Shown in pieces: positions 1 to 9,026 of a DNA stretch of 23,122 nt. The position numbers and the translations under genes were made by a program. The first letter of the stretch is position 1, and every line of letters begins with the position of its first letter. This DNA comes from Cyanobacteria bacterium UBA8803 (lineage in GTDB: Bacteria; Cyanobacteriota; Cyanobacteriia; Cyanobacteriales; Coleofasciculaceae). The notes beneath the pieces were generated by a model. The model was not told the DNA's origin, made no database searches, and was given only the letters and a program-made list of their open reading frames with translations. The DNA is taken from NCBI GenBank assembly GCA_003505715.1, contig DNXU01000183.1, forward strand, positions 14,987 to 38,108. Reading direction: 5' to 3'.

Positions 1-132
1 CCTCTTCTGTCACTCTGGGAAAATAAAAATCGTAGCCAACTGATGAAAGTCAATCCAAATCTGCCATTTGGCGATCGCGAACTGATAGAAACTCATGTCT
101 TAGACCCTAATAGTGAAAGTCTCTCTATGTAA
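1..132 (+). CDS. C-terminal fragment of an unidentified protein, cut by the window edge
   Basis: Frame 1 is open from the first base to a TAA at 130-132 (43 codons). Both other plus frames hit stops within about 40 bases. The tail is mixed hydrophilic and ends in a serine-rich stretch (DPNSESLSM). A HIP1 octamer lies inside it at 71-78. I do not recognise the family from so short a piece. An open stretch of this length could arise by chance, so this is a tentative call. If real, it is upstream of and co-oriented with the Ap4A phosphorylase gene. Confidence 0.4.
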   Translation, partial: PLLSLWENKNRSQLMKVNPNLPFGDRELIETHVLDPNSESLSM

Positions 133-181
133 GGGCTTCAGATTTGGCTCTGCCGCGAGTGACAAAAGAGCGTTACTATTA

Positions 182-295
182 CCAATTACCCATCACCAAC
201 TACCAATCACCCATCACCAACTACCCATCATCCATCACCAACTACCCATCACCAACTACCCATCACCAATTACCCATTACCCATCACCAATCACC
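182..295 (+). repeat. Heptamer tandem repeat, about 16 units of CCMAYYA
   Basis: Sixteen consecutive 7-base units run from 182 to 293, followed by a partial CC. Units are variants such as CCCATCA, CCAACTA, CCAATTA and CCAATCA, so the consensus is CCMAYYA. This is the short tandemly repeated repetitive (STRR) type known from cyanobacterial genomes. The tract ends only 12 bases before the ATG at 308, so it lies in the 5' leader of the Ap4A phosphorylase gene. Because 7 is not a multiple of 3, the tract is open in more than one frame and gives spurious LPITHHQ-like peptides. It should not be taken as coding. Confidence 0.9.
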
Positions 296-307
296 AGAAA
301 TTTTATT

Positions 308-1240
308 ATGTCCGAAGAAAAATTAAGTTCCCACGGGACTTTGAGACTGGAGTCTGGGACGTTGTGGGCAAAAGTTATAGAGCGAACCGAACATGCTCTC
401 CAAGGCGGTGCGCTCTTGTCGATACCGACGGAGTTTGAGTTTGTAGAGCAAGAGGGTATTCGGTTCTTGGTGCGGATCTTGTCTAACTTGGTACGCAAGG
501 ATGAGGCGAAGCAAAAGCAGGATAAGCAAGCAGCATCCTCCTCCTCAAAAGACTTTAACCCCTTCCTGCCCTACGAGGAGGATTTGTTTGTGGCAGATAT
601 TTCCGACACCCATTTGTGCCTGTTGAACAAATTTAACGTGGTTGACCATCACCTGCTCATCGTTACCCGTGCTTTTGAAGAGCAGGAAAACTGGCTCAAC
701 TTACAGGATTTTGAGGCGATGTGGGCCTGTTTAGCCGAAATTGATGGCTTGGCATTTTATAACGGGGGTAAGATGGCTGGTGCTAGCCAGCGACACAAGC
801 ATTTACAACTCGTCCCCTTACCACTCGTACCTGAGGGGTACAAGATGCCCATTGAACCCGCGATCGCATCAGCCAAATTTGAGGGTGCGGTTGGGATAAT
901 ACCCAGCTTTCCTTTCGTCCATGCTATTGCTCAACTAGACCCCCTTTGGGTGCAGTCCCCTTTACAAGCTGCTGAAGCAACCCTGGAGTGTTACTACAAT
1001 CTACTTCACGCTGTCGGTTGGCAATGGGAGGGAAACAAACCAGCTGGTGCTTACAATTTGCTGGCGACAAGGGAGTGGATGCTACTGGTGCCGCGATCGC
1101 AGGAGGATTTCGAGTCCATTCCCGTAAACTCCTTGGGATTTGCGGGTGCCTTGTTAGTGCGAAACAACGAGCAAATGAGGGTTCTCAAAGACTGTGGCCC
1201 CTTGACTGTCTTGAGTCGCGTTGCCCAACCCCAAATCTAA
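308..1240 (+). CDS. ATP adenylyltransferase (Ap4A phosphorylase)
   Basis: A 310-residue cytoplasmic enzyme of the HIT-like superfamily. The family phosphorolyses diadenosine tetraphosphate to ADP and ATP, which keeps the Ap4A alarmone low. The signature is an NGGKMAGASQRHKHLQ-type segment around residues 152-167, with HxHxQ at His163, His165 and Gln167; the middle His is the expected nucleophile. A C-terminal domain of the kind normally fused in this family follows, with segments such as PAGAYNLLATREWM. The frame is open upstream to a GTG at 113, but that extension would be made only of the heptamer repeat. The ATG at 308 starts the conserved part and fits the family length. No clear Shine-Dalgarno is visible. 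The gene appears monocistronic. Confidence 0.88.
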   Translation: MSEEKLSSHGTLRLESGTLWAKVIERTEHALQGGALLSIPTEFEFVEQEGIRFLVRILSNLVRKDEAKQKQDKQAASSSSKDFNPFLPYEEDLFVADISDTHLCLLNKFNVVDHHLLIVTRAFEEQENWLNLQDFEAMWACLAEIDGLAFYNGGKMAGASQRHKHLQLVPLPLVPEGYKMPIEPAIASAKFEGAVGIIPSFPFVHAIAQLDPLWVQSPLQAAEATLECYYNLLHAVGWQWEGNKPAGAYNLLATREWMLLVPRSQEDFESIPVNSLGFAGALLVRNNEQMRVLKDCGPLTVLSRVAQPQI

Positions 1241-1361
1241 ACTGTAGAGTTCTAGATGGCCTTGTATGTGATAACCTTAAGGCGTATTGTCAACCTCCTT
1301 TCAGTTTTCCCGGCGATCTCTCACGCTTGGGTTACCTAAACTACCTTCTGCTACACCAATT

Positions 1362-1375
1362 CTGGGTTTTCCCAG
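1362..1375 (+). terminator. Small hairpin, possible terminator remnant
   Basis: CTGGG, loop TTTT, CCCAG: a perfect 5-bp stem about 120 bases past the stop of the Ap4A phosphorylase gene. No U-tract follows, so a role in termination is weakly supported. Confidence 0.25.
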
Positions 1376-1567
1376 GCCATGGGAACCATTAAAGGGTAGC
1401 GATGTCTACTAGGGAAGGAGGCCAGCTTTGCGCTCTCGCTTGTAACAACCTCAACAAATCTCTAAATCAAACTTAGCAGTTTAAGTTGGGTCTATATTAG
1501 CAAAGAATACACCAAGTTCAGGAGTTCAGAATTTTCTGGACTTTGAATGAACTATAAGAAAGCAAAA

Positions 1568-1595
1568 TCCCGCTCTCGGCGTAGAGAGAACGGGA
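1568..1595. terminator. Hairpin between convergent genes, possible terminator
   Basis: Left arm TCCCGCTCTC (1568-1577) pairs with GAGAACGGGA (1586-1595), giving 9 of 10 base pairs with one C-A mismatch and an 8-base loop. An A-run (AAAA, 1564-1567) precedes it on the plus strand. It would therefore be followed by a short T-run for transcripts coming from the minus-strand GTPase gene, about 200 bases past that gene's stop. A weak intrinsic terminator for that gene is plausible. Confidence 0.4.
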
Positions 1596-1789
1596 CGGAG
1601 TGAAATGGATGAACCTACTCTCAATATCCAGCTTAACCGCTAATTCAAAGATATCCTGTGAAGTGTTTATCAAGAGAATTCGGGCTTTTGTGAAGATTTG
1701 GCAAAGAAAGGCTCAGAGGTTGGTAGAAGCTCAGTCAGGCTATTGACAAAAAAACTCGGACGTGTAGTTTTTCGCTACCTCCTTCTGTC

Positions 1790-3991
1790 CTACCTCAAAA
1801 ACTGTAGTTCCTTCAGTTGGTTAGCTGCTACTGCCCGATCCACTAACTGAAGCCACTGCTGCCGTTCATCCCCCTCGCGATCTTGCCCGAATTCAAACGG
1901 CCATACTTTGGCTTTCTCTTGGAAAAGAAAGGCTGCCCACTCATTCTCAATCTCTTTGGCACGCACTACCCGATCAACAAATTGCTCCACCTCAGCAAAA
2001 GCAGCTTGAGCAGGTTCGCCGTAAAAATCTTCTAAAGCCTGCTGACATTTAAAGACAGCTTCCTCTTGAAGTACCTCTAGATAGTTCAGTATTTCCTTAG
2101 CCTTAAGTTCCTTAGACTCGGCTGGAATAGACTGGGATAGCTGAAGATTAGTTTTATGCGGATTGAGGTTATTCAGGTGAGGTCGCAATCGGTAATGGAA
2201 GTGAACCTGATAAGACATCTCAAAATTCGATAGCGTTTGGAACGCTGCCTTAAGTCTCTTGAGCCGATCGGGTACTAACTCGACCATAACATTGAGAAAC
2301 TCTACCCCTCTCACCTCACTCAAACCCGCCAAATTGCCCTCTTTAACGAGGACATCGGTCACTTGAGATTTAACCAGATCGATATACTGCTTCAACCCCT
2401 TATCTAAGGCGTGCAAGTTTTGAGTTAGGCGATCGCGGATTTCATGCAGGTATTTGGCGTAGGTACTTTGCCAATCTCCTTCTATAAAACGCAGTTCTAT
2501 AATTTTGTTAATCGCGTTATCTGTAGGAATTCCGGTATCCTTTTTACAGGTTTGGATGATTAATTCTACCTGTTGCTTAACAATAGTGGATTCAGGGTGA
2601 TTTTTCCCTCGATCTAGAGTCACCAACAGTTCCTCAAGACCCCAGTTCAGACTGGCCCAAAGCTTATTGAACAGAGGCAGAAATTTTTTCATGTCCTTAA
2701 TATCATTAGCAATCAATCCGCCTGACCAAGCTTGACGGGCTTTCTCTAGTTCGGCATTGATGGTGATCTGGAGTTGGTTAACCTGCTTCTGATAAGAGCG
2801 GGCATGTTGTGCATCTAGATAAGTAATGTTATTGGCTAGGTAATTGAGTACTAAATCAATACAAGTGTTAGCTTGTTTAGGATTGGAGCAGTCAGCAATT
2901 GCGCAGCGGACAACATTAATCTGTTGTTCCCGAATTGTGGTTTGATACTTCTGGCAAGCTTCTAAGTTGTCATCATTACCCGTGACATGATTGAGAATCA
3001 TGAAGGAACGATTCTCAATGTTATTCAAGGCTTTAGTCGCTGTTGCATACAAATCTGTATCTCTTTTTTCCCATTCATGCTGGAAGCGATCGGGTTTGCG
3101 GATGAAGATAATGACATCGACTTCTTGCCCTAGCCGTCGGAATTCATCTTGAGCAGGCCGGATTTCACCTAAACCAGGAGTATCTACCAGTACGAGTCTG
3201 CCTACTGCCACATTTTTGTAAGGACACACTATTTGCACGTCTCGGACTGCTAAGTGATCGAAGGTAATCAGATCGCCTTGGGGAAATCGTCGCTGACAAA
3301 CATATTGATGAATGCGCTCTTTAGGAATTCGCGGTATCCTTCTTGGTGAGCCTGACCTAAATAGTTTCCTATACTCCTCTAAATTTAGATGATAATCCTC
3401 TTTAAAGCGTTCGTACATGGATTTTTGAGTAGCATCGGTTCCGGCAAAACTAGGCAGGGGTTTGGCAAAATCATCCAGGGTTTTGGGCGGAGTTCCTAAA
3501 TTTAAGGCTTTGTAGTAAGGGCTGATGACCTCGTCGAGAAATGTCTGCTCTGAATGGAAGGTAACCTCAGCGTAGGTTGCTTGTGGCTCATGACAAATAG
3601 TACTGCGTACAGCCGTGCAGGCTTCTCCTTTCAGGGCTGGAATTACAGTATTCGTGAGTCCGCTGATATTTTGCAGGAACGTACTTTTACCCTGACCGAT
3701 CAGTCCGACTACGCCAATATTAAGGGTATCGCGAGAGAAGCGTTGCCTCAGCTGGCTCAATAGAACTAACTGAGCGTTGATTTTCAGCTCTAAGGAGGAG
3801 AAGTCGATGGTGGAAAGGCGATCGCTGATGTCAGATTCTTTAATCTGTTGTTGCAACTGATGGCGGCGCTCGTCAATAGTACGCAGAATATGGGCTAGAA
3901 ATTTAAGTTTTTCTTCTATATCTGCAATCTTCTTGACCAGGGGTTGGCGTTGCTTAATAATGCTATCGATGAATTCAGAACGGTTTTTCAT
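1790..3991 (-). CDS. Dynamin-like large GTPase
   Basis: A 733-residue protein with a predicted helical, charged N-terminal region (about 1-85), then a GTPase domain. The P-loop is GLIGQGKS at 96-103, a candidate switch Thr lies in CTAV near 126, and the G3 motif is DTPGLG from Asp270. The G4 position reads LNHVTGND (about 333-340) rather than canonical NKxD or TKxD. The remaining ~380 residues are predicted mostly helical, with no transmembrane segment, as in bacterial dynamin-like or dynamin-related proteins. Family members act at membranes in remodelling, repair or phage defence; which applies here cannot be read from sequence. The start ATG at 3991 has no good Shine-Dalgarno. The gene stands alone, and a plus-strand GTPase partner, as in some two-gene dynamin systems, is not present. 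Confidence 0.75.
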   Translation of the reverse strand: MKNRSEFIDSIIKQRQPLVKKIADIEEKLKFLAHILRTIDERRHQLQQQIKESDISDRLSTIDFSSLELKINAQLVLLSQLRQRFSRDTLNIGVVGLIGQGKSTFLQNISGLTNTVIPALKGEACTAVRSTICHEPQATYAEVTFHSEQTFLDEVISPYYKALNLGTPPKTLDDFAKPLPSFAGTDATQKSMYERFKEDYHLNLEEYRKLFRSGSPRRIPRIPKERIHQYVCQRRFPQGDLITFDHLAVRDVQIVCPYKNVAVGRLVLVDTPGLGEIRPAQDEFRRLGQEVDVIIFIRKPDRFQHEWEKRDTDLYATATKALNNIENRSFMILNHVTGNDDNLEACQKYQTTIREQQINVVRCAIADCSNPKQANTCIDLVLNYLANNITYLDAQHARSYQKQVNQLQITINAELEKARQAWSGGLIANDIKDMKKFLPLFNKLWASLNWGLEELLVTLDRGKNHPESTIVKQQVELIIQTCKKDTGIPTDNAINKIIELRFIEGDWQSTYAKYLHEIRDRLTQNLHALDKGLKQYIDLVKSQVTDVLVKEGNLAGLSEVRGVEFLNVMVELVPDRLKRLKAAFQTLSNFEMSYQVHFHYRLRPHLNNLNPHKTNLQLSQSIPAESKELKAKEILNYLEVLQEEAVFKCQQALEDFYGEPAQAAFAEVEQFVDRVVRAKEIENEWAAFLFQEKAKVWPFEFGQDREGDERQQWLQLVDRAVAANQLKELQFLR

Positions 3992-4250
3992 TAATTTAGG
4001 TTTTTAATTAATTTACTTTGATTTGTGCCATCATTGGGATGAATTCGAGATCCATTTTTAGAGTTATTTGGAAAAATTTAGAATTTTATCAGTGATTTTT
4101 TCCAAGCCAGGTGAACCCGTAACCAAGTAATTTGTATTAGGGTGGTTCGAGGGGGATTGGATATATTAGACCTCTTGCCAAAGTATACATCCCGCCCGGA
4201 AATAAAGTTATACCTTGCAGTTTATTACTCTGATGAGAGAAAAATCGGTT

Positions 4251-4290
4251 CAGACCCCCGACTTCTCCAAGAAGTCAGAGATCTTGTCTG
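4251..4290. repeat. Palindromic interspersed repeat
   Basis: The inner stem GACTTC (4260-4265) and GAAGTC (4271-4276) encloses a 5-base loop. The outer arms CAGAC (4251-4255) and GTCTG (4286-4290) pair around it, with unpaired bases between. The core resembles a dispersed cyanobacterial palindrome of the CCCCGACTTCT...AAGTCGGGG type. It lies in the spacer between the 5' end of the GTPase gene and the 3' end of mutS, about 60 bases past the mutS stop. Confidence 0.5.
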
Positions 4291-4352
4291 CACGCATCAT
4301 TTAGAACTTCTACATCAACAATTTATCCGATTGCAACGAGTGCTATAAACAA

Positions 4353-7070
4353 TCACTCGTTAACAATATCGAACTGATCCCCCGGTGCTTTCCGGGCAGT
4401 ATTGTTCGACGATTTTCGTTCTTGTTTAATCCCAGTACGCAAGCCCAGGGCAATTTTACTATGCTTCTCGATTTGCCCCATTACTTGTTTAGCTCGCTCG
4501 ATTACGGGTGCAGGCAACCCAGCCAAACGTCCTGCCTCAATTCCATAAGAACGGTCAGCCCCGCCCGGTTGAACTTGGTGTAAAAAGATAATTTGGTCGG
4601 GCAGTTCCTTCACAGTCACTTGGTAGTTGGCAACATTCGGCAAAATAGAGGCGAGTTCGTTGAGTTCGTGGTAGTGGGTGGCAAAAATAGTTCGCGCCTG
4701 AATTTCTACTGCTAAATACTCTGCCACCGCCCAAGCAATAGATAATCCATCAAAGGTGGCCGTACCTCTACCAATCTCATCTAGAAGTACCAGAGATTTA
4801 GGCGTGGCATGGTTGAGGATATTGGCGGTTTCATTCATCTCCACCATAAAGGTAGATTGACCCGTGGCCAGGTCATCTACCGCACCAACCCGCGTAAAAA
4901 TGCGATCGCATATCCCCAAAGTTGCCGACGCTGCTGGCACGAAACTCCCCGTTTGCGCCATCAGCTGAATTAACCCCACCTGTCGCAGATAGCAACTCTT
5001 GCCGCTGGCATTCGGGCCGGTGAGGATGATGAGATCGGGGCAGTTGTTGCTGGTTGGTGGTTGCTCCTTCTCAGCATTAGGGCTGCCTAAATAGGCAGAA
5101 TTGGGGACGAAGAAGCCAGTTGGCAGAGATTTCTCGACGACTGGATGACGCCCATCGATAATGGTAATCTCGCGACTTGCTACCATCGTAGGACGGCAGT
5201 ACCCCTGATACACTGCGACCTCGGCTAACCCACAGAGGACATCAAGCGCGGCAACGGCACGAGAAATGTGGCGAATTAATTCGGCATGGGTGGCGACTTC
5301 GGCTCTCAACGCGGAAAAAATCTCGTATTCTAAGCGATTGAGGTCTTCTCTGGCCGTGAGAATTCTGGTTTCTCGTTCCTTTAATTCTGTAGTAATGTAG
5401 CGTTCCTCGTTAGTGAGGGTTTGCTTGCGGATGTAGGCTTGGGGAACTTGGTCGGCTTTACTGCGCGGAATACTGAGATAGTAGCCAAAAGCTTTGTTGT
5501 ATCCTACCTTAAGATTAGGAATGCCGATGCGTTCTCGCTCCGCAATTTCCAAATTAGCAATCCACTGGCGATCTTCCTCCGCATTACGCCGTCTTTCATC
5601 TAACTCTGAATTAACCCCCGGTCGAATTAAGTTACCCTCATTCAGGTGCGATGGCGGTGACTCGACTAGATGGGTGAGGATTTTTTGCCCTAACTGTTCG
5701 AGTTCGGCAGGGACTTGCTGTAAGGCTTTCAGGTAAGGCGAACACCCATAGGCAGCGAGTTCGGCTAGTTGGGATAATTTGACTAGAGACTCGGCTAGCG
5801 CCACTAAATCTCGGGCGTTCGCCGTTCCCGAACCTGCTCGACCTGTAAGTCTTTCGAGGTCGTAAATACAGCGCAACAGCTGCCGCAAATCTTGACGGAG
5901 TTCGCTATTTTCCACCAGTTCCTGAATTGTATCGTGTCGCGCCCGGATGCCTTTAATATCGAGGAGGGGTTGTAACAACCAACGGCGCAGTGCCCTGCCG
6001 CCCATAGCCGTACTGGTTCTATCCAACGCCCACAGCAGCGAACCGTGAAAGGTATTGTCCCTTACAGTAGCTGTAATTTCTAAGTTGCGACGGCTTTGGT
6101 AGTCGAGAATTAAATAGTCAGCAAGGGTGTAGGTGCGTAAAGCTTGGAGGGCAACGTAATTTTCTTTTTGGGTATCTTCTAGATATTCCAGCAAACCGCC
6201 AGCAGCCCGGACGCCTAAAGGCAGGTGTTCGCAACCCATACCTTCGAGCGATCGCACCCTAAACTTCTCCAACAATCTTTGTTTGGCTTCACCTTGGCTG
6301 AAGGGGGTTTGAGGGCGCAAGGCATAGCAAAAGGAATTGGGCAAACATTCCGGCAAAGACTCCGATCTCTCTCCCGGTCGTAACATACCACCCACATCTG
6401 GGGTATTGGTGGGCACCAAAACTTCCGAAGGTTGCAAGCGCAGCAGTTCTTGAGTCAGCAGTTCTAAGTCAGAGGATTGAGTGGTGAGGAATTCCCCCGT
6501 GGAAATGTCCGCATAAGCCAAACCCCAATTATTGCCAGCCATCACCACAGCGGCTAAGAAATTGTTCCGGCGGGCATTAAGCATTCCCTCTTCGAGCAAC
6601 GTACCGGGAGTCAGAATGCGCGTCACCTCCCGCCGCACCTGACGCCCTTCTTTCGCCGCCACGGAGGCATCTTCAACTTGATCGCAAATCACGATCGCAA
6701 AGCCTTTTTCCACCAGCATGGTACAGTAGCGATCCAAGGCATGGTGAGGCACCCCGGTCATGAACACCCGCCCAACTCCCTTACCCGCATCCTTGCTAGT
6801 TAAGACCAACTCTAATTCTTCCGCCAGTCTGCGGGCATCCTGAAAGAAGGTTTCATAAAAGTCCCCCACCCGATAGAGCAGAATAGCATGGGGATACTGG
6901 TCTTTCAGCTCCGCAAAGTGCTGCATCATCGGCGTCAACTTAGAGCGATCCACCGTCCGATGATCGGCATTCTCCGCCGCCACGCGCATCGCCTTGTCCG
7001 TAGCGCGAATTGCAGAATTAGCACCGTTGGGTTCGTCGGGATAGGTAGATGCCTCAATGTATCCGCTCAT
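4353..7070 (-). CDS. mutS: DNA mismatch repair protein MutS
   Basis: A 905-residue MutS, the mismatch sensor that loads repair factors at replication errors. The mismatch-reading F-x-E motif is in GDFYETF (Phe71, Glu73), about 35 residues later than in E. coli MutS because of an N-terminal extension. Connector, lever and clamp domains follow. The ATPase domain has Walker A GPNASGKS near residue 685 and Walker [12 protein letters not shown] near 762, then the signature FATHYHEL and a C-terminal segment [22 protein letters not shown]. The Walker A GPNASGKS, instead of GPNMGGKS, is to my knowledge usual in cyanobacterial MutS. The protein appears complete. The ATG at 7070 opens the frame. No mutL neighbour is present, as is common in cyanobacteria. 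Confidence 0.96.
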   Translation of the reverse strand: MSGYIEASTYPDEPNGANSAIRATDKAMRVAAENADHRTVDRSKLTPMMQHFAELKDQYPHAILLYRVGDFYETFFQDARRLAEELELVLTSKDAGKGVGRVFMTGVPHHALDRYCTMLVEKGFAIVICDQVEDASVAAKEGRQVRREVTRILTPGTLLEEGMLNARRNNFLAAVVMAGNNWGLAYADISTGEFLTTQSSDLELLTQELLRLQPSEVLVPTNTPDVGGMLRPGERSESLPECLPNSFCYALRPQTPFSQGEAKQRLLEKFRVRSLEGMGCEHLPLGVRAAGGLLEYLEDTQKENYVALQALRTYTLADYLILDYQSRRNLEITATVRDNTFHGSLLWALDRTSTAMGGRALRRWLLQPLLDIKGIRARHDTIQELVENSELRQDLRQLLRCIYDLERLTGRAGSGTANARDLVALAESLVKLSQLAELAAYGCSPYLKALQQVPAELEQLGQKILTHLVESPPSHLNEGNLIRPGVNSELDERRRNAEEDRQWIANLEIAERERIGIPNLKVGYNKAFGYYLSIPRSKADQVPQAYIRKQTLTNEERYITTELKERETRILTAREDLNRLEYEIFSALRAEVATHAELIRHISRAVAALDVLCGLAEVAVYQGYCRPTMVASREITIIDGRHPVVEKSLPTGFFVPNSAYLGSPNAEKEQPPTSNNCPDLIILTGPNASGKSCYLRQVGLIQLMAQTGSFVPAASATLGICDRIFTRVGAVDDLATGQSTFMVEMNETANILNHATPKSLVLLDEIGRGTATFDGLSIAWAVAEYLAVEIQARTIFATHYHELNELASILPNVANYQVTVKELPDQIIFLHQVQPGGADRSYGIEAGRLAGLPAPVIERAKQVMGQIEKHSKIALGLRTGIKQERKSSNNTARKAPGDQFDIVNE

Positions 7071-7096
7071 AGACCGTCTGTATCGCTTCGGGTCTA

Positions 7097-7102
7097 ATTA
7101 TA
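7097..7102 (-). promoter_or_regulatory. Possible -10 box for mutS
   Basis: A perfect TATAAT on the minus strand lies 26 bases before the mutS ATG. No convincing -35 element is visible at the right spacing. The short distance would give a very short leader. Weak evidence. Confidence 0.3.
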
Positions 7103-7281
7103 CTCAGGAGTTAGGTCTTAACTCTGGAAACCTAGGGAGAGGGGGGAGGATGATTCTCATTACCCCCATTGGGATGCCTCTATACACACTTGTGAAAGTA
7201 CATGCACAACAACGGCGCTGGCTCGATTTTGTGAAATAAATAGAGGATGAAGCGTACCCCTATCGGCAAGCGGTGAAGAAG

Positions 7282-8898
7282 ATGAATGAAGTTGAGTTTA
7301 TTCAGGTATTCGCCCGCCTCACACCAAGAGAGCATGAAGTATTGCTGCACGTTTTGTCGGATCAAAAAGATGACGAGATTGCTAACCAACTCTATATTGC
7401 CAAATCAACCGTCAGAAAACATATCAAGAATATCTGCGATACTGTATTGGGTAAGCCCAATCCGGAATACCCAAAAGGCAATCGCCGTCCTCAGTTAATT
7501 TCTCAAATTGCCAAGTACAGACCGGAGTTATTCGGCAGGTTACTTGATAGGTCGTCTGGCGCTCCCAATCCTACCAAAGTTTTACTAAGTTACTATCGGA
7601 GTACTGACTCAGAACTGGACTTCATCCTCCAGTTATATATGACCTTGACAGAGTCTGGCTGCGAAGTTTTCCAAGCAGACACTAGTCTGCACATGGCAGA
7701 AAATGGGTTGCAGCAAATCTGTGCCTACTTCAACCAATGCGATTACTTACTCCTGCTCCTATCACAACGTTCGGCAGTCAGCGAGATGATAACTGAGGAA
7801 GTAGAGATAGCCAAGCAATTACAAAATTCACGGGACGGCAGCAAGCCTGTAATTATACCCATCGGCATGGATTGTCCTTTTAACTTTCTCAATCCCAACC
7901 TGCGGGGTTATCTTCAGGGAATATCTTACCACGAATGGCGATCGCCTACCGATACAGGAGCAACGCTACAAATAATCTTAGAGCTATTATCGCTAAATCG
8001 GGGCAGTAAGCCTATAAAGTTACCTATAAACAAACCCCTCTCAAATCCTAATGCCGCTATTCCCAAGAACCTACCTCAACCCGCAGCCGAACCAGAGTTA
8101 CCAACAGGCCAAGTAGAACTTGCCTCAGAGTTTTACGTGGCAAGACCTGGTATTGATGAGCGCTGTTATAAAGAGATTCTCAGACCAGGATCTTTAATCC
8201 GGATTAAAGCACCACGACAGATGGGTAAAACCTCACTCATGGCTAGGATTCTCTATTATGCTGCCGAGGAGGGCTACACTACCGTACCTTTAAATTTTCA
8301 GTTGGCCGATAGTAAAGTATTTGCAGACCTAGAGCAATTCTTACAATGGTTTTGCATCAACATTGCTTTACAGTTAAAGAATCAAAAAATTTGGCAGAAA
8401 CTCGGCTTGGTAGTCGTTCACTCTACAGAAGTTTACATGCCACTGGACATCAACCTATCACCCTTTAATGTCGGCCTACCTGTTGATTTAGGGGAATTTC
8501 AACCACCTATGGTGCTAGACTTAGCCCAGCGACATGGATTAGCTTGGGGAAAAACAGAAACTGAGCAGCTAATGGCAATGGTGGGTGGACATCCCTATTT
8601 AGTGCGACTAGCTCTCTATGCTATTGCCCGTTCGGAAATAACACTAGAGGAACTTCTAGAAACTGCTCCCACTGATGCTGGACTTTTTAGTGACCATTTG
8701 CGGCGACATTTATGGAATTTACAACAGTATCCAGAATTAGCAGCTGCTGTCAAACAGGTGGTCAACACACCTGACCCGGTAGAATTGAAACCCATGCAAG
8801 GATTCAAGCTGCACAGCATGGGGCTGATAAACTTAAAAGGCAATGCAGTAAGGCCCCGTTGCAATTTGTATCGTCAATATTTTCGGGTAAGGTTATGA
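7282..8898 (+). CDS. LuxR-HTH / TIR / AAA-like (AAA_35) multidomain protein with reduced ATPase domain
   Basis: I use the ATG at 7282 (538 residues). A GTG at 7273 would add three residues, and numbering here counts from that GTG. The protein has three parts. A LuxR-type helix-turn-helix (LTPREHEVLL...STVRKHIKNI, about 16-54) comes first. A TIR-like domain (about 100-240) starts at KVLLSYYRSTDSELDF and carries a candidate catalytic Glu in ITEEVEIA (about 173-180). After a Pro-rich linker, an AAA_35-like domain has FYVARPGIDERCY, Walker A APRQMGKTS (313-321) and the C-terminal segment FKLHSMGLINL. The stretch between LQL (366-368) and the LVVVHSTEVY segment is far shorter than I remember for this family, so the Walker B region is missing. 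This suggests a signalling or defence sensor with impaired ATPase, or a decaying gene. Confidence 0.8.
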   Translation: MNEVEFIQVFARLTPREHEVLLHVLSDQKDDEIANQLYIAKSTVRKHIKNICDTVLGKPNPEYPKGNRRPQLISQIAKYRPELFGRLLDRSSGAPNPTKVLLSYYRSTDSELDFILQLYMTLTESGCEVFQADTSLHMAENGLQQICAYFNQCDYLLLLLSQRSAVSEMITEEVEIAKQLQNSRDGSKPVIIPIGMDCPFNFLNPNLRGYLQGISYHEWRSPTDTGATLQIILELLSLNRGSKPIKLPINKPLSNPNAAIPKNLPQPAAEPELPTGQVELASEFYVARPGIDERCYKEILRPGSLIRIKAPRQMGKTSLMARILYYAAEEGYTTVPLNFQLADSKVFADLEQFLQWFCINIALQLKNQKIWQKLGLVVVHSTEVYMPLDINLSPFNVGLPVDLGEFQPPMVLDLAQRHGLAWGKTETEQLMAMVGGHPYLVRLALYAIARSEITLEELLETAPTDAGLFSDHLRRHLWNLQQYPELAAAVKQVVNTPDPVELKPMQGFKLHSMGLINLKGNAVRPRCNLYRQYFRVRL

Positions 8899-8900
8899 GC

Positions 8901-8969
8901 GGTTTGTAGTAGGCACTTTAGTGCCTGAAAATGCTTGTATTCCAAGCACTGAAGTGCTTACTACGAACC
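8901..8969. repeat. Nested palindromic repeat just after the TIR-AAA gene
   Basis: The outer arms 8901-8918 and 8952-8969 pair at 16 of 18 positions. Each arm also contributes to a perfect inner hairpin: AGGCACT-TT-AGTGCCT at 8911-8926 and AAGCACT-GA-AGTGCTT at 8944-8959. The unit can fold as one long stem or as two small hairpins. It begins two bases after the TGA of the TIR-AAA gene and could help end or stabilise that transcript. Sequences containing a GCACT...AGTGC core with GTAGTA ends are, as I recall, dispersed in filamentous cyanobacteria. Confidence 0.75.
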
Positions 8970-9026
8970 TATTGATAGAATTGCGATCTACTAGACATGA
9001 TATGAATAAAATAATTATTTTTCACC

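Larger units (their letters stand above)
1241..1789. other. Intergenic space between convergent genes
   Basis: A 549-base spacer where the Ap4A phosphorylase gene (plus) and the GTPase gene (minus) converge. It contains two small hairpins, listed separately. An open frame over 988-1392 mostly overlaps the enzyme gene out of frame and has no recognisable content. I found no RNA gene or protein-coding signal here. Confidence 0.6.

Noticed and set aside
182..295. CRISPR-like array
   Set aside because: Units are seven bases in direct contact, with no spacers or cas genes; it is a short tandem repeat.
113..307. N-terminal extension of the Ap4A phosphorylase from a GTG at 113
   Set aside because: It would consist of translated heptamer repeats; conserved sequence begins at the ATG at 308.
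988..1392. 134-codon plus-strand open frame
   Set aside because: Overlaps the Ap4A phosphorylase gene in another frame for most of its length and looks like a shadow.
1386..1470. Possible riboswitch or small RNA in the spacer after the Ap4A phosphorylase gene
   Set aside because: No recognised fold or conserved motif could be identified by eye.
4142..4348. 68-codon open frame on the plus strand starting GTG
   Set aside because: No recognisable family, GTG start with no clear Shine-Dalgarno, and it runs through a palindromic repeat. Low coding likelihood.
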